A stretch of 64,000 nucleotides of DNA from Dastarcus helophoroides (lineage: Eukaryota; Arthropoda; Insecta; Coleoptera; Bothrideridae): contig CM053328.1 in the NCBI GenBank assembly GCA_028583605.1, forward strand, positions 31,789,578 to 31,853,577, read 5' to 3'. Below the pieces are notes generated by a model. It did not search any database. It worked only from the letters and a program-made list of their open reading frames with translations, and was not told the DNA's origin. Position 1 is the first letter of the stretch; the number at the start of each line of letters is the position of its first letter. A program made the position numbers and the translations under genes. This document shows positions 42,600-53,303 of this stretch, piece after piece.

Positions 42600-44640
42600 T
42601 TCAAAAATTGGAAAACATAAATTGAGTCCCAACGACTCAGTTTAATGTAACTTGAGTCCCGATGTTTTAAGTATAGGCGCCTAAATTGAGTACCGGTGGT
42701 TCCAGCCTAGATACGTAAATTAAGTCCTGTTTAAGGTTCATGGAAAAATAAAGGTATGTACATGCAATTATCTGTTGTTATCACAGATATAAACTTTCTC
42801 TCTATATTGTAGCGCTAAAAGAAGCATAGATGGGTTAAAAATAATGTTGCCGAGGAATAACGATTTATTAACCAATTTAAATTGTGTACAACACACTTAA
42901 TTCAAATTATTTGGCAGGAATTTGAAAGATATCTGTTTAATAGAGTAATGAAAGCGAATGTGCTTATTACTTAAAGCATTTATTGATTGTCTCAAATATA
43001 CAGGATGGGCCATAAGTAATGGTACACAGAGCAATGGTGGATTTTTCGAATAAAAATAATGTGATTTAGTTACATTTACCTTATACCAAAAGTTGATATT
43101 AACAGAGATGCAGGATGCTAAAGTTGCAAAAAAATTTTTTTTTGGTATAACTATTGAATTAATTGTAATATAGGCACCAAATTTGGCACAAGCGGGTTTC
43201 TTAGTCGACAAACTCTAATTTGCTAACATATTACTTACTAATAGCTGATAGGAGGCGCTACTTGCGCTGTGTGCATAATTCTAAATCATCATAACTTTTT
43301 TGTGCACCCACGTATATTAATTTTAAATGGGTTATTTTATTCCCCATATTTTTTAGGTAAAAAAGGTGTACTTTCTAAAAGTTGATACGCGCAACCGTTT
43401 CCAAGATATTTACGTTTAAAACTTGACGTACTTGGTTTTAAATTACTAAGATATTAAATTTTCGAAGTAGGCTTGAAAAAAAAGTAATTATAAGACAGCT
43501 TTGAAACAAATTTATGTCAAACATTACTTTGCTGATAACATTATTACCTAAATTTTGAAAATCCCAATAAAGAATATCCAAAAAATTGAGACGTAATTTA
43601 TTTTCTAAATAGAGATGTGAGATATGATGTCTGAGTTTGCACAAGAAAATTTTAATAATCTGGATGGTCAAAGCAGATATTTGGAGATGAATTTCAATAA
43701 AAGACAGCCAGATTTTTAATTGTTTACAATCGCTTTACATGAAAAAAGTCATTTCCCACATTTATTTTTGACAATAAATTTTGTTTCGGTATTTTATTTA
43801 AATTTGCTTTAGAAATTTACAAAATATGTGTAATAATAATGTCAGTAGAGTAATATTTGATATAAACTATTTTATAGTTAGTTTTATTACTTTTATTTTG
43901 GAACCTACTGCGAAAAATTCACATTTACATAAGTTAAAATAAACGTACTGCAAATTTTGAAGGCAAATATCTTGAAAACGGTTGCTTGTATCAACATTTA
44001 GAAAGTATAACTTTTTTACGTAAAAAATGTAGGTTAATAAAAATATCTATTTAAAATAAGTGTACATAAAGACACAAAAAAGTTATTATGCTTCAGAATA
44101 ATACAAGGTAGCGTAGGTGGCGCCCCCTATGAGTTAGTGGCACTCTGTTAACAAATTAGAATTTCTTGACGAAAGAAACCTTCCTATGCCAAATTTCTTG
44201 TCTATAGTGAAATGTGTTCAACAGTTATGCGAAAAAAATCACAATTTTTTTTTCAACTTTGACACCCCGTATCTCTTTTAATATCAGCTTTTGGTATAAG
44301 GTAAATGTGGCTAAATCACGTTATTTTTATACGAACAATCTACTCTTGCTCTATGTACCATTACTTATGGTCCATCCTGTATTTTTCTTTGAATGATTAA
44401 GCTTTTTCGACGACTAACTTCCAAGTTGGATGTATGTTTCTGACTGTACAACTTTCAAAGCTTCTATTTGTCACTACATATTAAGTTTGATGTAACATTA
44501 ATTTGAAAGCAATAAGATTTTGACATTAGAATAGGTAGTTGGGACTCAATTTACGAACCTATAGCCAGTACCTTGGACTCAATTTACGTACCTTCAAACG
44601 TCATTAAATAACAACGGAACTCAATTTATATCGACCCACC
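42600..44640. mobile_element. Foldback-type element with repeated AAATTGAGTCC ends
   Basis: The left end has four spaced copies of TAAATTGAGTCC-like text (42619, 42652, 42684, 42715). The right end has three inverted copies (GGACTCAATTTA at 44539, 44576, 44616). Between them lies the long inverted repeat 43001-44379. Such ends made of short spaced subrepeats around a large palindrome are typical of foldback elements. Whether the outer ends and inner palindrome are one element or a nested pair is not settled. The outer limits and target duplication were not resolved. Confidence 0.55.
43001..44379. mobile_element. Long inverted-repeat element, arms ~560-600 bp, TA flanks
   Basis: The left end is CAGGATGGGCCATAAGTAAT and the right end is its inverted counterpart ATTACTTATGGTCCATCCTG. 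TA lies directly outside on both sides. The inverted match continues inward, with substitutions, through TTTTTGTGCACCCA / GTGTACATAAAGACAC and the AACCGTTTCCAAGATATTTA / AAATATCTTGAAAACGG region. Only a ~200-bp unpaired centre is left near 43600-43800. The few open frames (43438-43671, 44214-44396) have no motifs. A TA duplication would fit a Tc1/mariner-like mechanism, but the superfamily is unknown. Confidence 0.7.
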
Positions 44641-45624
44641 AAAATAAGGTAAAATTTCGATAAATATTCAAAGTGCAGTGATGTAAATGTTATTGAAAAT
44701 AATTAATACTAATATTTAGAGACCTAATTATATGCAACTTAAAAAGCTTGAAATATGCAAGCAAAGTGCTTAAAATATACACCAAAAGTGTCAAAATATG
44801 CAACTTTAAATAATAAGGCTGTTAATTATTATTGTACGAAAGAAATGAAAAAATATCAAAAAAAAAAAAGATTTTTGAATCAAAATACCAAAAAGTAAAG
44901 TTTGAGATTAAAGTCGAACTTTGGAAAACATCAGTTCTAAGAGAAAAGATCGAAAGTTTGAGAAAAAGATGAATTTCGAGGAAAAAGTCTAAATTTCCAG
45001 AAACTTTAGCAATCTAGTCGCAATTTCAAGACACTGTGAATCTAAAATATCGAAATTTTTAGAAAAATGAACCTAAAATAACGGAATTTCTAAAACAAGA
45101 GAAACATACAACGAGAAAAACGGTCGAAGTTTCGACGGACGACGGTCGAAATTCTCCAAAGAAATTGACATTTCTCACCCTTACCTTGTGGAATTCTTTA
45201 ATATTCATAACTAGAGACCGGATTATAGGCACAATCAAATAAGGTAAAAAGGTAAACAAAATGTTAAATTAGACAAAAACGAACGGTTAAAAATTGCATT
45301 AAGAAGGATAAATTATCTAAAAAGGGCATTAAAAGATCAAAACCACAATTAACAAAAAAAAACGTTTGACAATTTTGAAAATTACTTTTTTTCCAGATAC
45401 AAATTACATATCTCTTCACGGCAATATATTACTGGTAATTTAAAAAGTTTTTTTCTATATCAGCGTTTCCCAAAGTATCTTTGTCATCGCCCGGTAATTT
45501 TTATGCTTCTTCTTTGTGACACAAAAGATTTCTTAACTCTCTTAAAACTTCTTGTTTTCTTTGAAAATATAGACCACATTTTGAGGTTAGAAGTCAAAAC
45601 TTCGTCTTTTCTTTTAAAGATTTT
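44641..45624. other. Unassigned and low-complexity DNA
   Basis: 44860-45070 has GAAAAAGTC/CGAAATTT-type low complexity. The remainder is AT-rich with no recognised gene. Confidence 0.5.
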
Positions 45625-45682
45625 TTAATTTTACAGGATATACTTTTTCCGGGACTGGACCGTGTCAAAGAACTACTAAAAG

Positions 45683-45727
45683 TGTTCGACGTTTCGTCCA
45701 CCATCGTAGGGGGCTTCTTCAGGAACA
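45683..45727 (-). ncRNA. Hammerhead-like motif in the Penelope 3' end (family A)
   Basis: Read on the minus strand: TGTTC (stem I), CTGAAGA, AG-CCCCC-TACGAT-GGTGG-AC (stem II region), GAAA, ACGT (overlapping the last A), C, then GAACA, which pairs perfectly with TGTTC (5 bp). ACGT is self-complementary, so helix III could form only between two molecules. Hammerhead motifs are known at the ends of Penelope-like elements. The AG/AC flanks of stem II are not canonical. Confidence 0.55.
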
Positions 45728-45982
45728 AAGAAGAGAAACAGTAAATAAAAAGAGAAATATAAAGGAATATGCAAAAACGAAAGGGCCAACTTCAAGACAC
45801 AGAGCACGGTATGTCCATTATACCAGAGGCGAAACTCTTTTGAATTGAAAATTGGTACAAAAGACAAGAAAGTTTAGACAGAAGAGCACGGAAACTCAGT
45901 ATGTCCACCATACCAGTGGCGAAACTCTTCTAAGAGGAAAGAGGGAAAGGGAAACTTTATATACCATTCGTCTGTGCGATCA

Positions 45983-46624
45983 CTACCGAAGATTTCCGAC
46001 GGTTGGTTTCCAGATGGAGGAAAGCATGGAACCGTCGTCTCTGTTGATGTTTTTGGGGAATTTTTGGATTACAATGGCCTTGCGTATTTTCCTATTATAG
46101 TAATTGGGAATATTGGACATAATTGAAATTTTATCAAAGAGAATCTTATGTCCGGTCTCATGTTGATGTTCCGCAATGGCTGACTGCGAAAATAAACCAG
46201 ACCTAAGACATCTTTGGTGCCCGGATATTCGCGTCTTTAATGATCGTTCCGTTTCTCCGATGTACACTGAACCACAAGAACAAGGAATCCTGTACACACC
46301 ATTAGAACATAAGGATGAAATTTTATCTTTGGGAGATAGGAGGAGCTGTTGGATCTTTGAGGATGATGAAAAAATGGGTTTAATACTGTGTTTTCTTAAT
46401 AATTTTCCGATTTGATCTGTTACTCCGTGAACATAAGGAAGAAAGGCTTTAGAAGAAATTATTGAATTTTGTGAAGGACGAGGGGTAGGGTGAAGATGTC
46501 GTTTAATGACTGTTTTAATGCATATGTGTAATACTTCTATACGGCGTGTTGTGTATAATCGGCACTGCAAAATGCTTTGTGAGATGAAAGTATATGTCGT
46601 ACTCTTTCGAGGACAAGCATTCAT
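45983..46624 (-). CDS. Penelope-like GIY-YIG endonuclease part
   Basis: 213 codons are open. After a linker, FLPYVHGVTDQIGKLLRKHS (~63-82) matches the Penelope RT-to-endonuclease junction. The GIY-YIG nuclease follows: GVYRIPCSCGSVYIGETERS (~134-153, with the paired Tyr and the CxC pair), KTRISGHQRC with the catalytic Arg, and AEHQHETGHKI. It nicks target DNA in active elements. The first ~60 codons (MNACPRKSTTYTF onward) do not look like Penelope protein and may be foreign or frameshifted. Separation from the RT frame by about 200 bp is a sign of decay or of an intron-like insert. Confidence 0.82.
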   Translation of the reverse strand: MNACPRKSTTYTFISQSILQCRLYTTRRIEVLHICIKTVIKRHLHPTPRPSQNSIISSKAFLPYVHGVTDQIGKLLRKHSIKPIFSSSSKIQQLLLSPKDKISSLCSNGVYRIPCSCGSVYIGETERSLKTRISGHQRCLRSGLFSQSAIAEHQHETGHKILFDKISIMSNIPNYYNRKIRKAIVIQKFPKNINRDDGSMLSSIWKPTVGNLR

Positions 46625-46831
46625 TCGTTTATAGCGGAACAGATGACAAGAAGGGCGGGAACACTACTACACTACTAAATGAATGATAACAATGACGATT
46701 GCCGAGAAGAGGGGTATTTAAAGTAAAATTTGGGATTGGTTAATATATTCTGTCTTCGAACAAGACAAACATATATATCCATCGTGCCTTTGTGGCACAA
46801 ACAAACGGACAAAACACTCCATATAGAAGTA

Positions 46832-47539
46832 TTACATATATCTTTCAATGTCGTGCGATTTGTAACCATGGTTGCGGAGGTTGAAACAAATTTTGTTCAA
46901 TTCGTCTGAAAGATTTATCGGTTGTGAAATTGCTACAGCTCGTGAAACAAGTGAATTTATGACAGAATGTTTTTGGGAAGGGTGATGATGGGAATCTGCC
47001 TGCAAATAAGGATTAGTATGGGTGGGTTTTCGATAAACGGAATGAGAAAGGCGACCGTTTGGTAAACAGGTGACCAGTTCGTCAAGAAAAGGAAGAGAAG
47101 CGTTGTTTTCGACTTCCATAGTGAAGCTAATGAAAGAATGTAAACTGTTTAGGTGTTCCAAAAATAAATTTAGTGAATCCTTGCCATGTGGCCATACGAT
47201 AAATGTGTCATCTACATAACGAAGCCAAACCTTGGGTTTTAAATCCGGAGTTTCCAACGCAGTGTTTTCAAAAGATTCAATGAAAATATTTGCTACGACT
47301 GGAGATAAGGGGGAACCCATTGGGGTGCCGGAGACTTGTTTATAGAAGCTGCCATTGAAAGAAAAATAGGTCCATGCGAGGCACATTTCAGTTAAATCAA
47401 CTAGAGAATCCGCATTCTCTTTGCCTGAAAGTGATTGACGAATTATCCTCATGGAGTCGGAAATTGGAACATTAGTGAATAGTGAAGTGACGTCAAAACT
47501 TACCAGAATGTCGTGGGGGTCTAGGGTTAATTCGGACAA
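46832..47539 (-). CDS. Penelope-like reverse transcriptase, main domain
   Basis: 235 codons are open. RT motifs in order: SFDVTSLFTNVP (residues ~14-25, first catalytic Asp), VSGTPMGSPLSPVVANIFIE (~69-88), WLRYVDDTFIVWP (~105-117, catalytic YVDD) and NNASLPFLDELV. A Penelope-typical tail, SVYRKPTHTNPYLQADSHHH, follows. The product would copy RNA into DNA at the insertion site. The N-terminal YGLPKIHK region lies upstream beyond a stop near 47525, and the endonuclease is in a separate downstream frame. The usual protein is one long chain, so this is a broken part of it. Confidence 0.85.
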   Translation of the reverse strand: MSELTLDPHDILVSFDVTSLFTNVPISDSMRIIRQSLSGKENADSLVDLTEMCLAWTYFSFNGSFYKQVSGTPMGSPLSPVVANIFIESFENTALETPDLKPKVWLRYVDDTFIVWPHGKDSLNLFLEHLNSLHSFISFTMEVENNASLPFLDELVTCLPNGRLSHSVYRKPTHTNPYLQADSHHHPSQKHSVINSLVSRAVAISQPINLSDELNKICFNLRNHGYKSHDIERYM

Positions 47540-47984
47540 TTATTCGACAAAATGTTTAGAATTTAAGACGTGTAATGATGGGTTTTAGGTATATGATCTG
47601 AGGATGTTAGATAAATATTTCGAGACATTGTAGGTAGGTAAATTTATCATGCTGATAATGAACCTAAAAGGAATATTGGGTTTATGTATTTTGGGGAGAC
47701 CATAAAGACGAGGTGGTTTGGATTTTCACGAAACAAGATGTCTGAGAGTGTTTGCGGAGAAATTTGAGGATTTTAGCTTGGAATTTGTTGGAGTTCGTTC
47801 GTTTAATTTTCTTTTCTCATAGTTTTGACTTTAATCCAAAAATTTTGTCTTAAAATCTCGAGTTTGATTGATCCTTAAAACTGAATTTTTTCTCCAGATT
47901 GAATGTCCAAACCAATGACTGAAATTTGTTTCTTAATTTTTAGTAATTAACCAGGTATGTCAAATCATAAATTGAGGTTGTAAC

Positions 47985-50747
47985 AGAAACCCAACTCTCC
48001 CCATCCACCAACATGGTCCATTTGCTTTGTCCTAATTACACACAAGAGGGAAATTTGTGCTTTTACGCCAAGCGACCTGTAGTGTCAACGAGAAAAAGTC
48101 CTGGAATCTTCTGACCATGAAGTGATTTGGCAGAAAATCTGCTCCAGAAGCGAAGTAATATTCATTTGTTCACTTTATTTGTTTCCAAACGATCCCTCAT
48201 ACAGGCAGTTCTTCTCTTATCTCTTCGTAACCTTCGATCACCTACAGACGAATTATCCAAACGCTGAGGTGGTCTTTTCCGATGACTGCAACGTACACAA
48301 CATCCCCCGGTTAAGGTTTTCTTCTCGAACTGACGAGGCGGGAAGCGTGGCAGAAGCTTTTGCCTTCACTTGTGGACTAGCGCAATTAATTAAGGAACCC
48401 ACAAGAATTCCCATGAACATAATCTACTCGACCTTTTTCTTACAAATTCTCCAAATCCATATAAAATCTCTGTGACATCACCGCTTGGAAATTCCGATTA
48501 CAAGCTTGTAGCAACGTCTCGCTCGCTTCATATACTACCTCTTTCTCAGACACAGTCCCGTAGGGTTTGGCATTAACTTTACTAACTCGGAAGAATTAGG
48601 AGATTCCTTTGCATCTTTTCCATGGCAGAAAGTCTGCTTTAACTCAGACAACCCTTTCCCAGTCGCCAAATCCATCACTCAAAATATCGTGATTTCTAAT
48701 TCCCAATTTCCCACTCCCAAAAGAAGTTTACCTTCCCTAAATCTTCAGCAAAAAATGTGCTGGGACTGTCTCCTGCAAAAATCGCGCACATCGTCTTTGG
48801 CAAAATAATCCCTAAGTGGAGACTAGGAGCACATTTGTAGATGCACGAAATTTTTGTAAATAGGGTATTGACGAGGCTAAGAGTGATTTCGATCGTAAAA
48901 TATGCCAGAGGCTTATCAACTCCGAACGGTTCGAGGTCCTTTTGGGGATTTGCAAAATCGATTGGAAAGAATTCTGCATCTTCAAATTTTTCACTTTTAT
49001 TCGATGACAATAACAATATTGCGACTACTTTCAATGAAAAGGCAGACATGCTTGCCCTAATATTTGCTAAAAATTCCAAACTTGATTCTCGAAACTCTAA
49101 ACCTCCTATTCTCCTAAGGTTGGCACTTCGATGCATGGAGTTGTTTTCAGGCAACGCACAATCGGGAAGATTCTCCTCGAGCTCGACACCTCGAAAGCTT
49201 CTGGCATTGATGGTATACCCGCTATTGTTCTTAAGAAATGCGCTACATAGTTAACTCCTATCCTTAACAAATTGTTTACACTATTTTACAACAAAGGTGT
49301 ATTCCCTAACATCTGGAAATCTGCTAGGGTGCAGTCTGTCCTTAAAAATGGAAAACGGAATCTGGTTAACAACTATCGCTCTATATCTTTGTTGCCCGTT
49401 ATATCTAAAGTGGTGCAAAAGGTTATTAACTTCAATATTATCAAATATCTGGAGAAGAATAGAATCATCTCGTATAGGTAATACGGTTTCAGACAACAAC
49501 GCTTAACTGGCGATCAACTGGCATATGTTACTCATATCTGTAACTCAGTTATGGAAAAACATGGTGGAGGCTAGGATTGTGGCATTGGATATCTCAAAGG
49601 CCTTTGTCAGAGTCTAACACCGATCTCTTTTTGCCAAATTAACATCTTATGGTCTTCCTCCTGGATTCTGTCATTTGATATCCAATTTTCTCGCTGACAG
49701 ATCTCTTCAGGTTGTCGTCGAATGGCATCTCATCAGAGAGATTTGCGATTAATCCAGGGAGTGCCTCAGGGGTCTGTTCTGTCTCCTACTTTGTTTTTGT
49801 TACACATAAACGATCTATTAGCTTCAACTTTCAATCCAATATACAGTTATGCAGATAACAGTAGCCGGGTGTCATCTTTTTTCTCCGACAAACCATTATC
49901 TGTCGCTGCTTCATATCGACTAGAGGAACAGCAGATACAGATGATTAATTGAGATCTCGAAATTATTCTGGAATGGGGTAAGAAAAATCTGGTCCACCCC
50001 AATGCTTCAAAAGCTTAGGCCTTGGTTTTTTCTAAGAAAACATCAAGGGATAGGGCACCAAACATACTAATGGACGGTAAAATTCTCCTGATGGGATCTA
50101 ATTTGTCTATCCTAGGAGTGAATGCTAGCACGATTATTTGCGCGCCATTGCCAAGTTCCCCTCTCAAAAGCTAGGCCTTCTTTTTAAAGCTAAAAAGTAC
50201 TTCACATCTCATCAGCTACTCATACTATCCTAAAGCTCAAGTTAGACCAACACTCCAATACTGTTCTTATGTTTGAAGTTCAGCCCCAAAGTTACTTTAG
50301 ATCTTTTGGATTCAATTCAAAGAAAAGCAATTCGCCTAATCGATGAGGAAAGTTTAACCGATTCTCTCGAAAAACTAGAGAACAGGCGAATGGTTACTGA
50401 CATGTCTCTTTTCTTCAAGTACTATCATGGGAGATGCTCGCAGGAACTAATAGGATTGATACCCCCAAGGTACAATTTTTGAGGCATACAGACAGTCGGA
50501 GACAGCAAATTCCTGTTTGGTCTAGCTTTACCCCGTGAGAACTTCTGTCTACGGAGACCCCTTTTTCTATAGAACTATCTAAGCTATGGAACTCGTTACC
50601 TTAAGGAATTTTGCCCAAAAATTACGACCTATCCTTGCTTAAGAGCCTGGTTCATCGCCATCTATCCTTGTTTCTGCATCATACTCACAATGCTTTGAAG
50701 GCATAATGGGGTTGCCCTTTGCGAGTGCATTAAACTTTTTAAAAAAA
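47985..50747 (+). mobile_element. CR1/Jockey-group LINE, longest copy (copy 4)
   Basis: This copy includes the endonuclease: TETQLSPST near 47995, then FICSLYLFPNDPSYRQFF and NYPNAEVVFSDDCNVHN (normally GDFN), followed by FSSRTDEAGSVAEAF. A linker with RLRVISIVKYARGL comes next, then RT with NNYRSISLLPVISKVVQKV, GVPQGSVLSPTLFLLHINDL, SYADNSSRVSSFFS (YADN for YADD) and SIQRKAIRLIDEESLTDSLE. The C-terminus is a decayed ALKA with TAA near 50705. The A-rich tail is at about 50735-50747. Many shifts are present. At about 2.76 kb it defines most of the family's length. Confidence 0.87.
48122..48475 (+). pseudogene. LINE endonuclease domain fragment
   Basis: 117 open codons of an AP-endonuclease-like domain: ICSLYLFPNDPSYRQFFSYL and EVVFSDDCNVHNIPRLRFSS. 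The conserved GDFN is SDDCN, so a key residue is altered. The beginning of the domain is in another frame upstream (47990-48120) and its end is cut by a stop at 48473-48475. Confidence 0.65.
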
Positions 50748-52277
50748 TGCTACATAATATAGCTCGATTTTAAAATTCCTCTACAATAGTCTTCATATAT
50801 TATTTAGGTTATAGCTTAGTTATTTTTTAAGGTAAATACCATCTGATTTATAGACTTGTACAAAAATAAGTCAAACTTTAATTAAAATTTATTTAGAAAT
50901 ATAATCAGAGATGAATAAAGAAAAAGATGTATACATACTTATATTACTTTTAATTAGGTTGTTCATTTAATAAGTGTAATAATCCAAACCTAATCAGACC
51001 AAAAAGTGCTAGAAACAACTGCACTAGTAAATTTGATTCTGCTTCTACATACACGATGAACCAAAAAAATGTGCACATTTCACTTGATTGGTTTATTTTG
51101 TTATTAGTAGGTTGTTTTAAATCAAATTTCACTAACAATACAATAATGTATAATAAGCTTTTAGTTAATCATATAAAAAGCCTTGCAGCTAAAATCATTT
51201 TTTATTCAGAATGTTTCGAAAATATTTGTCACTTTGAGCGCTTCCCAAAAAACGAAGAATTTGTATACACATAATTTAGTTGTGTATTAAGAAAATTAAA
51301 CTTTTCTAAGGGTAACTTTTTTTATTTTTTAACATTCTATGATTCTTTTCAATTTTATGGCCCTTTTAGTGAAATCGTGCCGAATAACAACTGAACATTT
51401 CGCCTTCAATGACAAACAACACTTAATAATGCTTCTAACCGATGATCTTTTAATACCATTTGCAATAATTCGTGGATTTTCGCCAGAGCTTGACAAATTA
51501 ACAGGACTTGGCACATTTGGCCGTACATTTCGATATTTTTTTCTACTCTTACAGATTTTGGTCATCCACTTCCCTTTTTTTTATCCGATAATCTCCATCG
51601 TTTTGTTTAATTTTTCTAACAAACGAGATACAGACTTACATACTTCATACATTAGTTTTTGTTTGGAAATTCTTTAACAATTTTTTAACTGCCAGTATTT
51701 TTTTTCCAAAGTGTTTTCGTTAAAGTTTTATCACTGTCGTTCTCTGAGAGCAACATTGGAATATGCAGATCAATTATAACACTATAATAAAACAATTAGT
51801 TAACAGTTGGATATGTTCGTTATTATTTTCAAATTCTGTTCATAAAATATGGCTCCTTTGAGTAGAATTTGGTTATTGTGTACGATTTCAAGAAAAATGT
51901 CATGAAACTGGCCAAGATTGAAGTATTTTAAAAAAGTACAGAAATATTACACTTAGAAAATGCTTTTTAAGACAGAACTAAATAATGTTTATGTAAATAC
52001 TTAGTTTTTTGAGAAAAACTCAAAAAGACAAATATTTTTGAATCCCCCTGAACAAAAATTGATTGTAGCTGCGATAATTTTGGCTTGATTGTCTAAAAGC
52101 TCATACATTATTTTATATTTGATAAAAATTTTATAAAAAACTGTTCATTAATAATAACACTAACAAAGAAAATAAAATTTGAACAGTTTTTGGCTCACCG
52201 TACAGTATAGATTTAAAAAATTGTTACATTAAATTCTCATTTCATGTAATAATATGATAACGAAGGCTTCCACGGCT
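50748..52277. other. Unassigned AT-rich DNA
   Basis: Some open frames exist (51056-51274 plus, 51339-51677 plus, 51565-51329 minus). The minus frame (RNVRPNVPSPVNLSSSGENP) faintly recalls a transposase N-terminus, but no catalytic motif follows. I do not call a gene. Confidence 0.45.
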
Positions 52278-52425
52278 GGAGTCGATACAGGATATACTTC
52301 TTCCGGGACTGGACCGTGTCAAAGAACAGAAAAGTTTCGCCTCTGGTATGGTAGAAATACTGAGTTACCGCGCTCTTTAGTTCTTTGACACGGTCTAATA
52401 CCGGAAGAACTATATCTTTCATGTA
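52278..52425. mobile_element. Penelope-type terminal palindrome, short
   Basis: It starts ACAGGATATACTTCTTCCGG and ACCGTGTCAAAGAAC, as at 45637-45672. It ends with the inverted AGTTCTTTGACACGGTC and CGGAAGAACTATATC. The centre has AAGTTTCGCCTCTGGTATGG, matching 45820-45840. The two inverted ends of a Penelope-type terminus are thus joined after loss of the body. Confidence 0.7.
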
Positions 52426-53161
52426 TACTCTTTACAGTTTTTAATTTTTGGGATAATCAAAATACTTACGACTTATTACATTATAAGTATACTGTTTTTG
52501 TTGTATTTATTATGAAAACAGGTTCTCAATTATAGATTCCCTATGTTTTTTGATTTTTGATAAATGTAAATACTGTTAATTTCCATCTTTAGTAAAAGTG
52601 ATGTTTCACTATCAAAAAAATCAGCCATGATATAGGAATTTGTAAAATTTAATACATGTATAAGCAACTATGGTTATATACTGTGACCTTTAAAATGTTA
52701 TTTCTGGTAATAATGTAAAAATGCAAAACAGTACATTTCTGGTGGTAGACTTTTTTTACGGCGAGGTAAAAAAATCTTTAAATATGTCTGCTGGATAAGG
52801 AAGATTACAAAATCATAAATTAAATCAACAATCTAAATAAAGAAGTGCTAACTAATAGTAAGTAAAAAGAATCTAAATAGGACGTAAGATGCTCTAAATA
52901 TTCATCAAATAACTGACTCTTTAACATTTAAAAATATACGACTGTTACATTAATTTATAGCTTTGGTAATTCAATTGAGATTTCGTATTCATATCGATAG
53001 CAGTAAAATAAACTTATAATAATTCATGCATTGAATAAAAAGCATATTTTTTATATATGGCAAGACTTTTCATTGACTGGGGTTCTAAATTTAATTAAAA
53101 AAATATATCGTTATCGTTCAGTCTAGTGGTAATCCTAGGACTAAGTTGAATTCTTATTACT
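52426..53161. other. AT-rich DNA 3' of the Yellow-like gene
   Basis: No gene was recognised. On the minus strand ATTAAA at 53095-53090, about 67 nt after the stop of the Yellow-like gene, could serve as a variant polyadenylation signal. No AATAAA was seen closer. Confidence 0.4.
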
Positions 53162-53303
53162 CTAAGGTTGACTTCGTGAGGTGATAATGGTTCTTCTGAA
53201 GAATTTCTGGAATCTCGTTGACAAAAGCCACACGTTTCCATCGATATCGGCCCATCTAACTTCAGCCGGAAACTGCAACAGCCTTGGATCGTAAGCTAAT
53301 AAT
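53162..53303 (-). CDS. Yellow-like gene, last coding exon
   Basis: 142 nt to TAG at 53164-53162. It encodes LLAYDPRLLQFPAEVRWADI and DGNVWLLSTRFQKFFRRTII. The upstream acceptor is TTTTTCAG. The protein ends soon after the conserved FQKFF block, so the tail is short. Confidence 0.9.

Larger units (their letters stand above)
45625..47770 (-). mobile_element. Penelope-like element (RT + GIY-YIG), 5'-truncated
   Basis: On the minus strand the order is as follows. A degraded YGLPKIHK and RFIISMINLPTYNVSKYLSN block lies at about 47700-47590. The RT palm is at 47539-46832, a linker follows, and the GIY-YIG endonuclease is at 46624-45983. The 3' noncoding end runs to about 45625. That end holds a tandem pair of CATACCAGNGGCGAAACTC units (45822 and 45911) and a hammerhead-like motif (45683-45727), and finishes with TCCGGGACTGG on the plus strand. 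Penelope-like elements are known for this RT plus GIY-YIG layout. Related scraps are at 29641, 32240 and 52278. Frame breaks at about 47525 and between the domains make it probably inactive, but damage is light. Confidence 0.88.

Noticed and set aside
51329..51565. Minus-strand frame resembling a transposase N-terminus
   Set aside because: Similarity is vague, and no DDE/DDD motif or terminal inverted repeats were seen.
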